Source: Lentzea aerocolonigenes
GTDB lineage: Bacteria; Actinomycetota; Actinomycetes; Mycobacteriales; Pseudonocardiaceae
Reading direction: 5' to 3'
Assembly: GCF_000974445.1 (NCBI RefSeq)
Contig: NZ_BBOJ01000016.1
Span: forward strand, 1 to 64,000
Length of the DNA: 64,000 bases
The notes below the pieces were generated by a model that worked only from the letters and a program-made list of their open reading frames with translations, was not told where the DNA came from and searched no databases. A program made the translations under genes and the position numbers. Below, in pieces: positions 28,120 to 35,332 of the stretch (positions are counted from its first letter, which is position 1; every line of letters starts with the position of its first letter).

Positions 28120-28866
28120 TTGTGCGGTAGGTACGCCTCCACCAAGGACCCGGCGCTGCTGGCGGCCGAGTTCGACGCGGTGGACGGGACCGGCGGCGAA
28201 GCTCCGGGCGCGGACTACAACGTCGCTCCCACCAAGCACGTCATGGCCGTGGTCGAGCGCAAACCTCCCCAAGAGGAGTCTGACGCCGCCGAGGGCGAGG
28301 TGGAGCGCAGCATTCGCGTCATGCGCTGGGGCCTGGTCCCGCACTGGGCCAAGGACCTCTCCGGCGCGGCCAAGATGATCAACGCCCGCGCCGAGAGCGT
28401 GCTGGAGAAGCCCGCGTACAAGCAGTCCGCGATGAAGCGCCGCTGCATCATCCCCGCCGCCGGTTGGTACGAATGGCAGCCGGGCGAGGGGCGCAAACAG
28501 CCGTACTTCATGACGCTGGGCGACGACACTTCACTGGCCATGGCCGGCATCTGGTCGGTGTGGTGGAAGGACGACGTGCCCACCGTCACGTGCGCGGTGC
28601 TCACTACGGGCGCCATCGGCGCGCTGACCCGGGTGCACCACCGCATGCCGTTGCTGCTGCCCCAGGACCGCTGGTCGGCGTGGCTCGACCCCACCTCCCT
28701 GGACCCGAGCGAGCTCCTGGCTCCGGATCCCTCGATCGTCGAGGCGCTCGAACTGCGCCCCGTGTCGACGGCGGTGAACAGCGTGAAGAACAACAACGCC
28801 TCCCTGATGGAACGCGTCTCGCTCGAGGACGAGAAGCCCGCACCCAGTTTGTTCGAGACGTCGTGA
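28120..28866 (+). CDS. yedK: YedK/HMCES-type abasic-site processing protein (SRAP)
   Basis: SOS response-associated peptidase family protein that forms a thiazolidine DNA-protein crosslink with abasic sites in single-stranded DNA. 248 residues. The TTG start at 28120, with GGAGG at 28106-28110, places the catalytic Cys at position 2 (MCGRYAS), as required after Met removal. Other conserved parts are YNVAPT (Asn), AGWYEW (Glu) and RVHHRMP (His). Two short insertions near residues 48-62 are acidic. The neighbouring start at 28863 overlaps its stop. Confidence 0.92.
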   Translation: MCGRYASTKDPALLAAEFDAVDGTGGEAPGADYNVAPTKHVMAVVERKPPQEESDAAEGEVERSIRVMRWGLVPHWAKDLSGAAKMINARAESVLEKPAYKQSAMKRRCIIPAAGWYEWQPGEGRKQPYFMTLGDDTSLAMAGIWSVWWKDDVPTVTCAVLTTGAIGALTRVHHRMPLLLPQDRWSAWLDPTSLDPSELLAPDPSIVEALELRPVSTAVNSVKNNNASLMERVSLEDEKPAPSLFETS

Positions 28867-29474
28867 CGACGTTGTTGGTGGACACGCCGCACGGGCCCGC
28901 GAGGGCCTCGCTGCACTGTGCCCACGAACCGCGTGCGGCGCTGCTGCTGGGCCACGGCGCCGGTGGTGGTGTCGAGGCACCGGACCTGGTCGCCGCCTGC
29001 CACGCCGCGAACGCCGTCGGCGTGCACGTGGCCCTGGTCGAGCAGCCGTATCGCGTGGCGGGCCGTCGTGCTCCCGCGCCGGCCAAGCAGCTCGACACGG
29101 CCTGGCTGTCCGTGGTCGACGACCTGGGCGAACGCTGGTTCGACGGCCTGCCCCTGGTGTTCGGGGGCCGGTCGTCGGGTGCCCGCGTGGCCTGCCGCAC
29201 GTCCGTCGAGGGGCAGGCCGTGGCGGTGCTGTGCCTCGCGTTCCCGGTGCACCCGCCGGGCAAGCCGGAGAAGTCCCGCCTGGCCGAGCTCGACGGCGTC
29301 GAGGTGGCCACGCTCGTGGTGCAGGGCGAGAACGACCCGTTCGGCCAGCCTCCGCGCGGTCACCACCGCGAAGTCGTCCTGCTGAAGGGCGACCATTCGC
29401 TGAAGGCGTCGGTTGCGGACGTGGGCCGGTTCGTGGGCGAGTGGCTGGACCGCGTGCTCAGACCGTTGGACTAA
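28863..29474 (+). CDS. Small alpha/beta hydrolase-like protein (KANL3/Tex30 type)
   Basis: 203-residue alpha/beta hydrolase fold protein. The oxyanion region is LLGHGAGGGVEA, the nucleophile elbow is GGRSSGARVA (Ser after Arg), the acid region QGENDPFG, and the His lies in LLKGDHSLK. This layout matches the KANL3/Tex30-like dienelactone hydrolase group found in many actinobacteria. Substrate unknown. GTG start overlapping the yedK stop (GTGA), so the two form an operon. Its 3' end overlaps the convergent TIM-barrel gene by 4 bp. Confidence 0.8.
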   Translation: MTTLLVDTPHGPARASLHCAHEPRAALLLGHGAGGGVEAPDLVAACHAANAVGVHVALVEQPYRVAGRRAPAPAKQLDTAWLSVVDDLGERWFDGLPLVFGGRSSGARVACRTSVEGQAVAVLCLAFPVHPPGKPEKSRLAELDGVEVATLVVQGENDPFGQPPRGHHREVVLLKGDHSLKASVADVGRFVGEWLDRVLRPLD

Positions 29475-30328
29475 CGCGCCATCCGCACCCACGTGTGCCT
29501 GCGTCCCCGCACGGCGACCGAGTAGGCGTAGAGCAGCTCGGGGTCGCCCATGCCCGGCAGGAAGCAGTCGCCGATGTGGTGCGCGTCCACGCCGATCTCC
29601 TTGGCGAGCAGGGCCAGCTGCGGCACGACGTCGGTGTGCGCGCCCTCCTGCGAGGTGCCGATCGCGCCCATGACCACGGCGCCCTTCTCGTGCACGGCCC
29701 GCACCGCCTCGGTGGCGGCTTCGCGGGTGACGCCGGGCAGCGTGCCGGGGATCGGGAGGATCACGCCGTCCGCGCCGGCGTCGACGAGGTTCGCGAGCTT
29801 GGCCGCGGTGATGGGCTCGGGGTGGCCCGCGTGGTGCATCTTGCCGACCCACAACGCGGCTTCCGTGCGGATCTGTTCGGTGGCGCGGGCCATGCCGTCG
29901 AGCGAGCCGTCCGTGCTCGGGTTGGCGGTCAGCACGATCAGCGCCGCGCCCGCGTCGGCGAGCCGCTGGGCGTTGTCCTGAGTGGCTTTGCGCAGCTCGG
30001 GAACGGTGCCGGGCTCCAGGTTGACGCCGATCGGCCTGCCGATCCGCTCCGCCAACTCGGTCAGGCTGCCGAGCTCTCCCAGGCCGGGGAAGCGGAACGT
30101 GGTGCCGTCCCAGACCCGGTCGATCATGTTCAGCACGATCACGTCGGCGCCGAACGCGGCCATCAGCTCGGCGTTGTGCACGCCCGTCCGCCCGTCGAAC
30201 GACAGCGCGGCGCGGTCGGCGAACACCTCGGCGACCATCGTCCGGCCCTCCGACGCCGCCACGGCACGGGAGAGGTCCGGCCCGCGGAGTGCGGCGAGCC
30301 CGGTGCGGTCGAGGTCGAGGATGCGCAC
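29471..30328 (-). CDS. TIM-barrel protein of unknown function (DUF7916-like)
   Basis: 285-residue predicted TIM barrel. N-terminal ASEGRTMVAEVFADR is followed by alternating strands and helices with acidic tips: GADVIVLNMIDR, IGVNLEPG, LIVLTANPSTDG, GADGVILPIPGTLPGV and VVMGAIGTSQEGAHTDVVPQLA. The C-terminus has HHIGDCFLPGMGDPELLYAYSVAVRGRRHTW. This pattern recalls a little-studied family sometimes labelled haloacid dehalogenase-like or PEP hydrolase-like, but I see no HAD motif. A phosphosugar or related ligand is plausible from the phosphate-binding-type loops. Function unassigned. Confidence 0.65.
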   Translation of the reverse strand: MRILDLDRTGLAALRGPDLSRAVAASEGRTMVAEVFADRAALSFDGRTGVHNAELMAAFGADVIVLNMIDRVWDGTTFRFPGLGELGSLTELAERIGRPIGVNLEPGTVPELRKATQDNAQRLADAGAALIVLTANPSTDGSLDGMARATEQIRTEAALWVGKMHHAGHPEPITAAKLANLVDAGADGVILPIPGTLPGVTREAATEAVRAVHEKGAVVMGAIGTSQEGAHTDVVPQLALLAKEIGVDAHHIGDCFLPGMGDPELLYAYSVAVRGRRHTWVRMAR

Positions 30329-30392
30329 GTCTGCCTCCGAATTGGTCTAAACCATGTGGTGGCACTCTACGTCTTCGACTGTGATCGCGCTC

Positions 30393-30935
30393 ATGACGAA
30401 CCTCGATGAGCACGGCCGTCCGGAACCTCCGCTGGACGCCGACGAGCTCGGGACCCTGACGGGTTTCCTGGACTGGCAACGAGCCACGCTCGCCTGGAAG
30501 ACCGCGGGCCTCACCGCCGAGCAGCTGAACGTGACCACCGCGAAGTCGTCGATGACCCTCGGCGGCCTCCTCAAGCACATCGCGTACGTGGAGCAGCAGT
30601 GGTTCCACGTCGTCCTGCTCGGCAGCGAGCCGCTGGAGCCGTGGGCGAGCGTGGACTGGAAGGCCGACCACGACTGGGACTGGCACTCGGCCGCCCAGGA
30701 CACGCCGGAGCAGCTCAACGCCCTCTGGCAGGACGAGGTGGACCGGGCGCGCAAGGCCGTCGCGGAAGCCCTCGAAACCGGCGACCTGGGCCAGCTCTCG
30801 AAGCGTCCGGGGTGGAGGGACGGACCCCACGTGAGCCTGCGCTGGATTCTGGTCCACATGGTCGAGGAGTACGCCCGCCACAACGGCCACGCCGACTTGC
30901 TCCGCGAGGCGATCGACGGCCAAACGGGCGAATAG
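30393..30935 (+). CDS. DinB-superfamily protein (DUF664)
   Basis: 180-residue four-helix bundle of the DinB/DUF664 group. It has DEHGRPEPPL at the start, FLDWQRATLAWKTAGLTAEQL, a first metal-type His in LLKHIAYVEQQWF, and the pair HMVEEYARHNGHADLLRE near the C-terminus. The three-His arrangement matches mycothiol- or bacillithiol-dependent transferases, which suits a mycothiol-using actinobacterium (inference). ATG 30393 chosen; GTG 30381 is a possible start. Divergent from the TIM-barrel gene. Confidence 0.83.
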   Translation: MTNLDEHGRPEPPLDADELGTLTGFLDWQRATLAWKTAGLTAEQLNVTTAKSSMTLGGLLKHIAYVEQQWFHVVLLGSEPLEPWASVDWKADHDWDWHSAAQDTPEQLNALWQDEVDRARKAVAEALETGDLGQLSKRPGWRDGPHVSLRWILVHMVEEYARHNGHADLLREAIDGQTGE

Positions 30936-31061
30936 CGCCAATCGAGACGGAAATCATCCTGTAGGACTACATTCGTTGTTCGAGCAACCGAATGCGGATC
31001 GGCGGCGTCACCTGTGGGCGTAGGGGAAATCGCAGATCGTCACGAATTCGGGGATTAACGA

Positions 31062-31574
31062 ATGAGCAACTACCGCACGATCACGACCGCAGCAGCACTG
31101 GCCGGAGCCGCGGTCCTGGGCGTCGTGGCGACCTCGGCGGCACAGGCCGGTCAGGCCGAGGGACAGGGGCCGTGGTGCACCGGCAGCGATCTGGCGATCG
31201 GTGTCTACGACATGCGGTCGCCGTCGCCTTCGACCACCAAGGCGCACGTGATCCGGTTCGTCGCCGCGGAGGGCGCTTCCTGCACGATCGGGGGCACGGT
31301 GAGCAACGTGCGCTTCCTCGACCAGCAGGGCAACGACATGAACGCCTCCCAGAACGGAGGCCAGCCTCCGTACACCGAGATGGTGGTCGGCGGGGGCCGC
31401 CATGCCGTCACCTATGTGGCATCGAGCCTTCAGGGGCCTCAGCTCAGCCCCGCGTTCGTCCGTTTCAACCTGCCCGGCCAGGGCAGGACGGGTGATCTGG
31501 TCACCATCGCGTGGCCGACGTCCGGTATCGGCGCGAACGTCCGGATGGGCGGCATCCAGGCGCCGGTCAGCTAG
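31062..31574 (+). CDS. Secreted DUF4232-like protein
   Basis: 170-residue exported protein. Signal peptide ends about residue 29 (TSAAQAGQA). The mature beta-rich domain resembles DUF4232, with CTGSDLAIGV near its start, CTIGGTVSNVRFLDQQG in the middle and late strands MVVGGGRHAVTYV and FVRFNLPGQG. Two cysteines could pair. Function unknown; family members are abundant secreted or lipoproteins in actinobacteria. Its stop overlaps that of convergent ybaK by 4 bp. Confidence 0.75.
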   Translation: MSNYRTITTAAALAGAAVLGVVATSAAQAGQAEGQGPWCTGSDLAIGVYDMRSPSPSTTKAHVIRFVAAEGASCTIGGTVSNVRFLDQQGNDMNASQNGGQPPYTEMVVGGGRHAVTYVASSLQGPQLSPAFVRFNLPGQGRTGDLVTIAWPTSGIGANVRMGGIQAPVS

Positions 31575-32047
31575 GCGCTGATTCGCGCGACCACCGCATT
31601 GGTGAGTCGCACCAGATCGGCAGGCGTGATCTCGACTTCGAGACCACGCCTGCCGGCGCTGCAGAAAATCGTCTCGAAATTCGAAACCGATTCGTCGAGC
31701 ACGACCGGCAGTCGTTTCTTCTGTCCGAGCGGCGAAATTCCGCCGGCGACGTAACCCGTCGCGCGTTCGGCATCGGCGACGACGGCCATCTTGGCCTTCT
31801 TGCCCTTCAACGCCGCCGCGAGACCCTTCAGGTCGAGCTGCGCGGTCACCGGCACGACGCCGACCGCGAGCTTGCCGTCCACCTCGCACACGAGCGTCTT
31901 GAACACGCGCTCCGGCACCAGCCCGAGCGCCTCGGCCGCCTCCAGCCCGTACGACTCGTGGCGGGGGTCGTGCTCGTACGAGTGCAAGGTGTGCGCCACC
32001 CGCTGCTTGTCCAGCAGCGCTGTGGCGGGAGTCCCACGTCCGGCCAT
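31571..32047 (-). CDS. ybaK: Cys-tRNA(Pro)/Cys-tRNA(Cys) deacylase YbaK
   Basis: 158-residue YbaK/EbsC editing protein that hydrolyses Cys-tRNA(Pro) made by prolyl-tRNA synthetase. The start MAGRGTPATALLDKQRVAHTLHSYEHDP is typical, with the catalytic-type Lys in FKTLVCEVDGKLAVGVVPVT and a late GYVAGGISPLGQKKRLPVVLDES block. Full length. Divergent from sigR, with only 38 bp between starts; the SigR-type promoter at 32050-32076 lies immediately upstream of its start codon on the other strand. Confidence 0.93.
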   Translation of the reverse strand: MAGRGTPATALLDKQRVAHTLHSYEHDPRHESYGLEAAEALGLVPERVFKTLVCEVDGKLAVGVVPVTAQLDLKGLAAALKGKKAKMAVVADAERATGYVAGGISPLGQKKRLPVVLDESVSNFETIFCSAGRRGLEVEITPADLVRLTNAVVARISA

Positions 32048-32049
32048 GC

Positions 32050-32076
32050 GGAATTACTACCAGCACCTCCGTTGTT
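32050..32076 (+). promoter_or_regulatory. SigR/SigH-type promoter in front of sigR
   Basis: GGAAT at 32050-32054 and GTT at 32074-32076, spaced by 19 bp, match the known SigR/SigH consensus GGAAT-N18/19-GTT. Transcription would start near 32083, just ahead of the upstream in-frame GTG at 32086. The sigma factor therefore appears to drive its own gene, as in Streptomyces and Mycobacterium. Confidence 0.75.
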
Positions 32077-32157
32077 ACCCAGGACGTGGTGACGAACATG
32101 CTCGAGCGGCCCCGCGTAGAGTCAGTACCGACCCAGAACCTGTGGGAAGGGAGCGCG

Positions 32158-32763
32158 GTGCCCGCCACCGGCACGACGGAGACGACGGCGGAGCGAGCCG
32201 CGCGTTTCGAGCGCGATGCGATGCCGATGCTCGACCAGCTGTACTCGGCCGCCCTGCGCATGACGCGCAACCCGGCTGATGCCGAGGACCTGGTGCAGGA
32301 GACGTACCTCAAGGCCTACTCGGCGTTCGCGTCCTTCTCGGAGGGCACGAACCTCAAGGCCTGGCTGTACCGGATCCTGACGAACACCTACATCAACGGC
32401 TACCGCAAGAAGCAGCGCCAGCCGATCCAGCAGCCGACCGAAGAGATCACTGACTGGCAGCTGGCGCAGGCGGAGAGCCACACCTCGTCCGGGCTGCGCA
32501 GCGCCGAGGTCGAGGCACTCGACAACCTGCCCGACAGCGACGTCAAGGAAGCATTGCAGCGGTTGCCGGAGGAGTTCCGGATCGCGGTCTACCTCGCCGA
32601 TGTCGAAGGCTTCGCGTACAAGGAGATCGCAGACATCATGGGCACCCCGATCGGCACGGTGATGTCCCGGTTGCACCGGGGCCGTCGCCAGCTCCGCGAC
32701 ATGCTGGCGGACGTCGCCCGCGATCGCGGTTTCCTCCGAGGCAACAACGGAGAAGCGTCATGA
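32158..32763 (+). CDS. sigR: Thiol-oxidative stress sigma factor SigR/SigH
   Basis: ECF sigma factor of the SigR/SigH group, which controls thioredoxin, mycothiol and proteostasis genes on disulfide stress. From GTG 32158 it is 201 residues. Region 2 holds RNPADAEDLVQETYLKAY and LKAWLYRILTNTYINGYRKKQRQP; region 4 holds LPEEFRIAVYLADVEGFAYKEIADIM and GTVMSRLHRGRRQLR. The start at 32158 has an AAGGGAG site. In-frame GTG 32086, nearly at the SigR promoter's predicted start point, would add 24 residues; S. coelicolor makes such a longer, unstable isoform. rsrA overlaps the stop by 4 nt. Confidence 0.94.
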   Translation: MPATGTTETTAERAARFERDAMPMLDQLYSAALRMTRNPADAEDLVQETYLKAYSAFASFSEGTNLKAWLYRILTNTYINGYRKKQRQPIQQPTEEITDWQLAQAESHTSSGLRSAEVEALDNLPDSDVKEALQRLPEEFRIAVYLADVEGFAYKEIADIMGTPIGTVMSRLHRGRRQLRDMLADVARDRGFLRGNNGEAS

Positions 32764-33020
32764 ACTGCGGCGAACCCCACGACACCGACTGCTCAGAGGT
32801 CCTGTCCGAGGTCTGGCTCTTCCTGGACCAGGAGTGCGACCAGACGCGGCGCGCGGCACTGCAGACGCACCTCGACGAGTGCCATCCGTGCCTGGAGCAG
32901 TTCGGGCTGGAGGAGCACCTGAAGGCGTTGCTCGCGCGCAAGTGCGGCGGGGATCACGCCCCTGCCGACCTGAAGGCGCGCATCCGCGCCACGATCGTGG
33001 AGATCCGCACCGAGGGCTGA
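32760..33020 (+). CDS. rsrA: Mycothiol-system zinc anti-sigma factor RsrA
   Basis: 86-residue redox-sensing anti-sigma factor that holds SigR when reduced and releases it when its cysteines oxidise. The ZAS motif HxxxCxxC is H37-x3-C41-x2-C44, with the upstream ligand C11; these numbers coincide with those of S. coelicolor RsrA. Extra cysteines C3, C26 and C62 are present. ATG overlaps the sigR stop (ATGA). A bidirectional terminator follows. Confidence 0.95.
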   Translation: MNCGEPHDTDCSEVLSEVWLFLDQECDQTRRAALQTHLDECHPCLEQFGLEEHLKALLARKCGGDHAPADLKARIRATIVEIRTEG

Positions 33021-33037
33021 TAGACCCCCGGAGAGAC

Positions 33038-33074
33038 AAAAAGGCCTGGTCACCGTCATGGTGTCCAGGCCTTT
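33038..33074. terminator. Bidirectional terminator between rsrA and bL37
   Basis: Stem AAAAGGCCTGGTCACC / GGTGTCCAGGCCTTTT with one bulged base and loop GTCAT. A-rich on one side and T-rich on the other, so it can end transcription of both convergent genes. Confidence 0.85.
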
Positions 33075-33083
33075 TCGCAGCAC

Positions 33084-33158
33084 TCAGGCGTTGGGGCGCT
33101 TGCCTCGGTTGGCGCCGCCCTTTTTGCGGTCGCGGCGCTTGCGAGCACGCTTCGACAT
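33084..33158 (-). CDS. 50S ribosomal protein bL37 (24 residues)
   Basis: Tiny basic protein on the minus strand: starts MSKRARKRRDRKKG and ends GKRPNA, 24 residues with 13 Lys/Arg. It matches the actinobacteria-specific large-subunit protein bL37 first seen in the mycobacterial ribosome structure, and the position next to rsrA and pdtaS is conserved. Ribosome site AGGAGA lies 6-11 nt before the ATG at 33158. It ends close to the shared terminator with rsrA. Easily missed because of its size. Confidence 0.9.
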   Translation of the reverse strand: MSKRARKRRDRKKGGANRGKRPNA

Positions 33159-33212
33159 GGGTGTCTCCTAGGATCAGAACTGCTTCACCCACCATTTTCG
33201 CATGGAGGAGTT

Positions 33213-34691
33213 CTGAGCACGCTCACAGACCTGCTGGCCGAGCACACCAAGCTCTCCGGCGCCGCCGTCGACCACCTCCAGCTGGTCGTCGCCGAGTGGC
33301 AGCTCCTCTCCGACCTGTCGTTCGCGGACTTCCTCATGTACGTCCCGCTGGACGAGCAGACGTTCCTCTGCGTGGCCCAGGCGCGTCCGACGACGGCGCC
33401 GACCGCGCACCCCGAGGACGTCGTCGGCAGCGAGGTCGACACCGAGGAGCACCCGCAGCTGCGCCGGGCCATCGACGAACAGCGGATCTGCCGCGAGGAG
33501 GACCCGCGCTGGCACCTGGGCGTGCCCGTGCGCCGCGAGACCATCCCGGTGCGGCTGGGCACGCAGGTCATCGCGGTGCTGAGCCGCAGCACGAACCTGG
33601 CTGTGCCGCGCGTGCCGTCGCCGTTGGAGATCTCGTACCTCGGCAGTGCGGCCGACCTGTGCCAGATGATCGCGGACGGCACGTTCCCCGCGCCCGAACC
33701 GTCGCCGGACGTGCACACCAGCCCGCGCGTCGGTGACGGCCTGATCAGGCTCGACCCGTCCGGCGCGGTGGTCTTCGCCTCACCGAACGCGTTGTCGGCG
33801 TATCACCGCATGGGGCACGCTTCGGATCTCGTGGGCGTGCACCTGGCGCCGTTGACCCGCAGCCTCATCGGTGACCCGTTCGACGCCACCGAGGTCGCCC
33901 AGCGCATCCGGCAGGCACTGGACGGTCAGCCGTCCATGCGCATGGAAGCCGAGTCACGACGTGGTGCCGCGGTGCTGTTCCGATCCTTGCCCCTTCGGCC
34001 GCGCGGGCAGGCGGCCGGTGCGATCGTGCTGTGCCGCGACGTCACCGAGGTGCGCCGGCGCGACCGTGCGTTGATGTCCAAGGACGCCACGATCCGCGAG
34101 ATCCACCACCGGGTGAAGAACAACCTGCAGACCGTCGCTGCCCTGCTGAGGTTGCAAAGTCGCAGGTTGACGAACCCGGAGGCGAAGGAGGCGCTCGCCG
34201 AGTCCGTCCGTCGTGTGACTTCCATCGCACTGGTTCACGAGACGTTGTCGATGTCCGTCGACGAGCGGGTGGACCTCGACGACGTGGTCGACAAGGTGAT
34301 CCCGATGATGAGCGACGTCGCCGTCACCGAGACCCAGGTGAAGGTGCGTCGCGAGGGTGGTTTCGGGATCGTGCCCGCGGAGATCGCCACCCCGCTGGTG
34401 ATGGTGCTGACCGAGCTCGTGCAGAACGCCTTCGAGCACGCCTACGCCCCTGGCCAGCGCGGAGAGGTCGTCGTGCACTCCGAGCGGTCCGCCAAGTGGC
34501 TCGACGTGTCGATCACCGACGACGGCAAGGGGCTTCCGCCCGGTTTCTCCCTGGAGCGCACGGATCGTCTCGGTCTGCAGATCGTTCGGACCCTCGTCGA
34601 TTCCGAATTGAGAGGCTCGTTGAGCTTGCGGCGCAGGCCCCGAGGCGGTACAGAGGCGGTCCTGCGCGTACCGCTGAGGGGGCGGCGCTAA
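33213..34691 (+). CDS. pdtaS: Sensor histidine kinase PdtaS
   Basis: Cytosolic sensor kinase that in mycobacteria phosphorylates the RNA-binding regulator PdtaR. From the CTG at 33213 it is 492 residues (about 500 in M. tuberculosis). An N-terminal GAF domain (about 1-150) is followed by a PAS domain (about 170-285), a HisKA_2 dimerisation helix with H298/H299 in IREIHHRVKNNLQTVAALLRLQ, and a HATPase with TELVQNAFEHAYAPG and DDGKGLPPGF. No ATG, GTG or TTG is available in frame upstream of residue 42; CTG gives the conserved start xSTLTDLLAEHT and has GGAGG four nt before it. pdtaR is not in the window. Confidence 0.9.
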   Translation: MSTLTDLLAEHTKLSGAAVDHLQLVVAEWQLLSDLSFADFLMYVPLDEQTFLCVAQARPTTAPTAHPEDVVGSEVDTEEHPQLRRAIDEQRICREEDPRWHLGVPVRRETIPVRLGTQVIAVLSRSTNLAVPRVPSPLEISYLGSAADLCQMIADGTFPAPEPSPDVHTSPRVGDGLIRLDPSGAVVFASPNALSAYHRMGHASDLVGVHLAPLTRSLIGDPFDATEVAQRIRQALDGQPSMRMEAESRRGAAVLFRSLPLRPRGQAAGAIVLCRDVTEVRRRDRALMSKDATIREIHHRVKNNLQTVAALLRLQSRRLTNPEAKEALAESVRRVTSIALVHETLSMSVDERVDLDDVVDKVIPMMSDVAVTETQVKVRREGGFGIVPAEIATPLVMVLTELVQNAFEHAYAPGQRGEVVVHSERSAKWLDVSITDDGKGLPPGFSLERTDRLGLQIVRTLVDSELRGSLSLRRRPRGGTEAVLRVPLRGRR

Positions 34692-34763
34692 ACTAACGCC
34701 GTGCACACGTGGCGACCAGCCTCAGCGGTCTCACGTGGTCATGCGGGAGGGTGTGCAAACAGA

Positions 34764-34801
34764 GAAGAAGCCCGACACCTGGCACGGTGTCGGGCTTCTT
34801 C
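34764..34801. terminator. Terminator between pdtaS and whiB1
   Basis: Perfect 16-bp stem GAAGAAGCCCGACACC / GGTGTCGGGCTTCTTC with a 6-nt loop, followed by CCTATAT. Serves convergent pdtaS and whiB1. Confidence 0.85.
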
Positions 34802-34833
34802 CTATATGTGTGTGTTCGCGGCTAACTGCCTGC

Positions 34834-35088
34834 TCAGGCGTTGCTGCGGGCCCGCGTGCGGGCGTTGCGGCGCTTGAGAGCGCGGCGCTCGTCCTCGCTC
34901 ATCCCGCCCCACACGCCGGCGTCCTGGCCGCTCTCGAGCGCCCACGCGAGGCAGTCGGAGACGACGGGGCAGCGGCGGCAGACGGTCTTCGCCTCGGCGA
35001 TCTGAAGCAGCGCGGGACCACTGTTCCCAACGGGGAAGAACAGCTCGGGGTCCTCGTCGCGGCAGATCGCGCGGTGGCGCCAGTCCAT
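34834..35088 (-). CDS. whiB1: WhiB1 iron-sulfur transcription regulator
   Basis: 84-residue Wbl protein with a [4Fe-4S] cluster ligated by C9, C37, C40 and C46 (C37RRC40PVVSDC46). It has the WhiB turn GVWGGMSEDERRALKRR and a basic C-terminal tail. WhiB1 is essential in mycobacteria, binds the primary sigma factor SigA and reacts with nitric oxide. The conserved place next to pdtaS supports WhiB1 over other Wbl paralogues. ATG start at 35088 with GGAGT-like site. The promoter region holds a CRP-like palindrome, in line with cAMP-CRP control of mycobacterial whiB1. Confidence 0.95.
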   Translation of the reverse strand: MDWRHRAICRDEDPELFFPVGNSGPALLQIAEAKTVCRRCPVVSDCLAWALESGQDAGVWGGMSEDERRALKRRNARTRARSNA

Positions 35089-35158
35089 TGGAACTACTCC
35101 TCAGCTAGGCGCGCACAAAGGCACGCCGGTTGTCAGCGGTCGTTTTGGGGTGCTTGTG

Positions 35159-35220
35159 AATGCTTTCACGAACGGCTGGGATGTCAAGGGGTAAGCACTG
35201 ACCCGGTGAGTGAACTCACC
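35159..35220 (-). promoter_or_regulatory. whiB1 promoter with CRP-like site
   Basis: On the minus strand, TTGACA (35187-35182) as -35 with a weak AGCATT (35164-35159) as -10 at 17-bp spacing. Upstream, GGTGA-GTGAAC-TCACC (35205-35220) fits the CRP pattern TGTGA-N6-TCACA with symmetric end changes. The site centre falls about 60 bp before the predicted transcript start, a class I position also seen for CRP at mycobacterial whiB1. Predicted only. Confidence 0.5.
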
Positions 35221-35332
35221 CAAAAGATCGACAGCGTTCACCTGGTGTTTCACGCTCTGCTGTCACTCGACTGCAGTACATCCCGGGTGGGTACCGAGAC
35301 AGTCACGAACTGATCACGGACTGTCAAGTTGC

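Noticed and set aside
28215..30941. 908-residue minus-strand open frame across yedK to DinB
   Set aside because: It covers several well-supported genes on both strands and has low-complexity translation; an artefact of GC-rich codon use.
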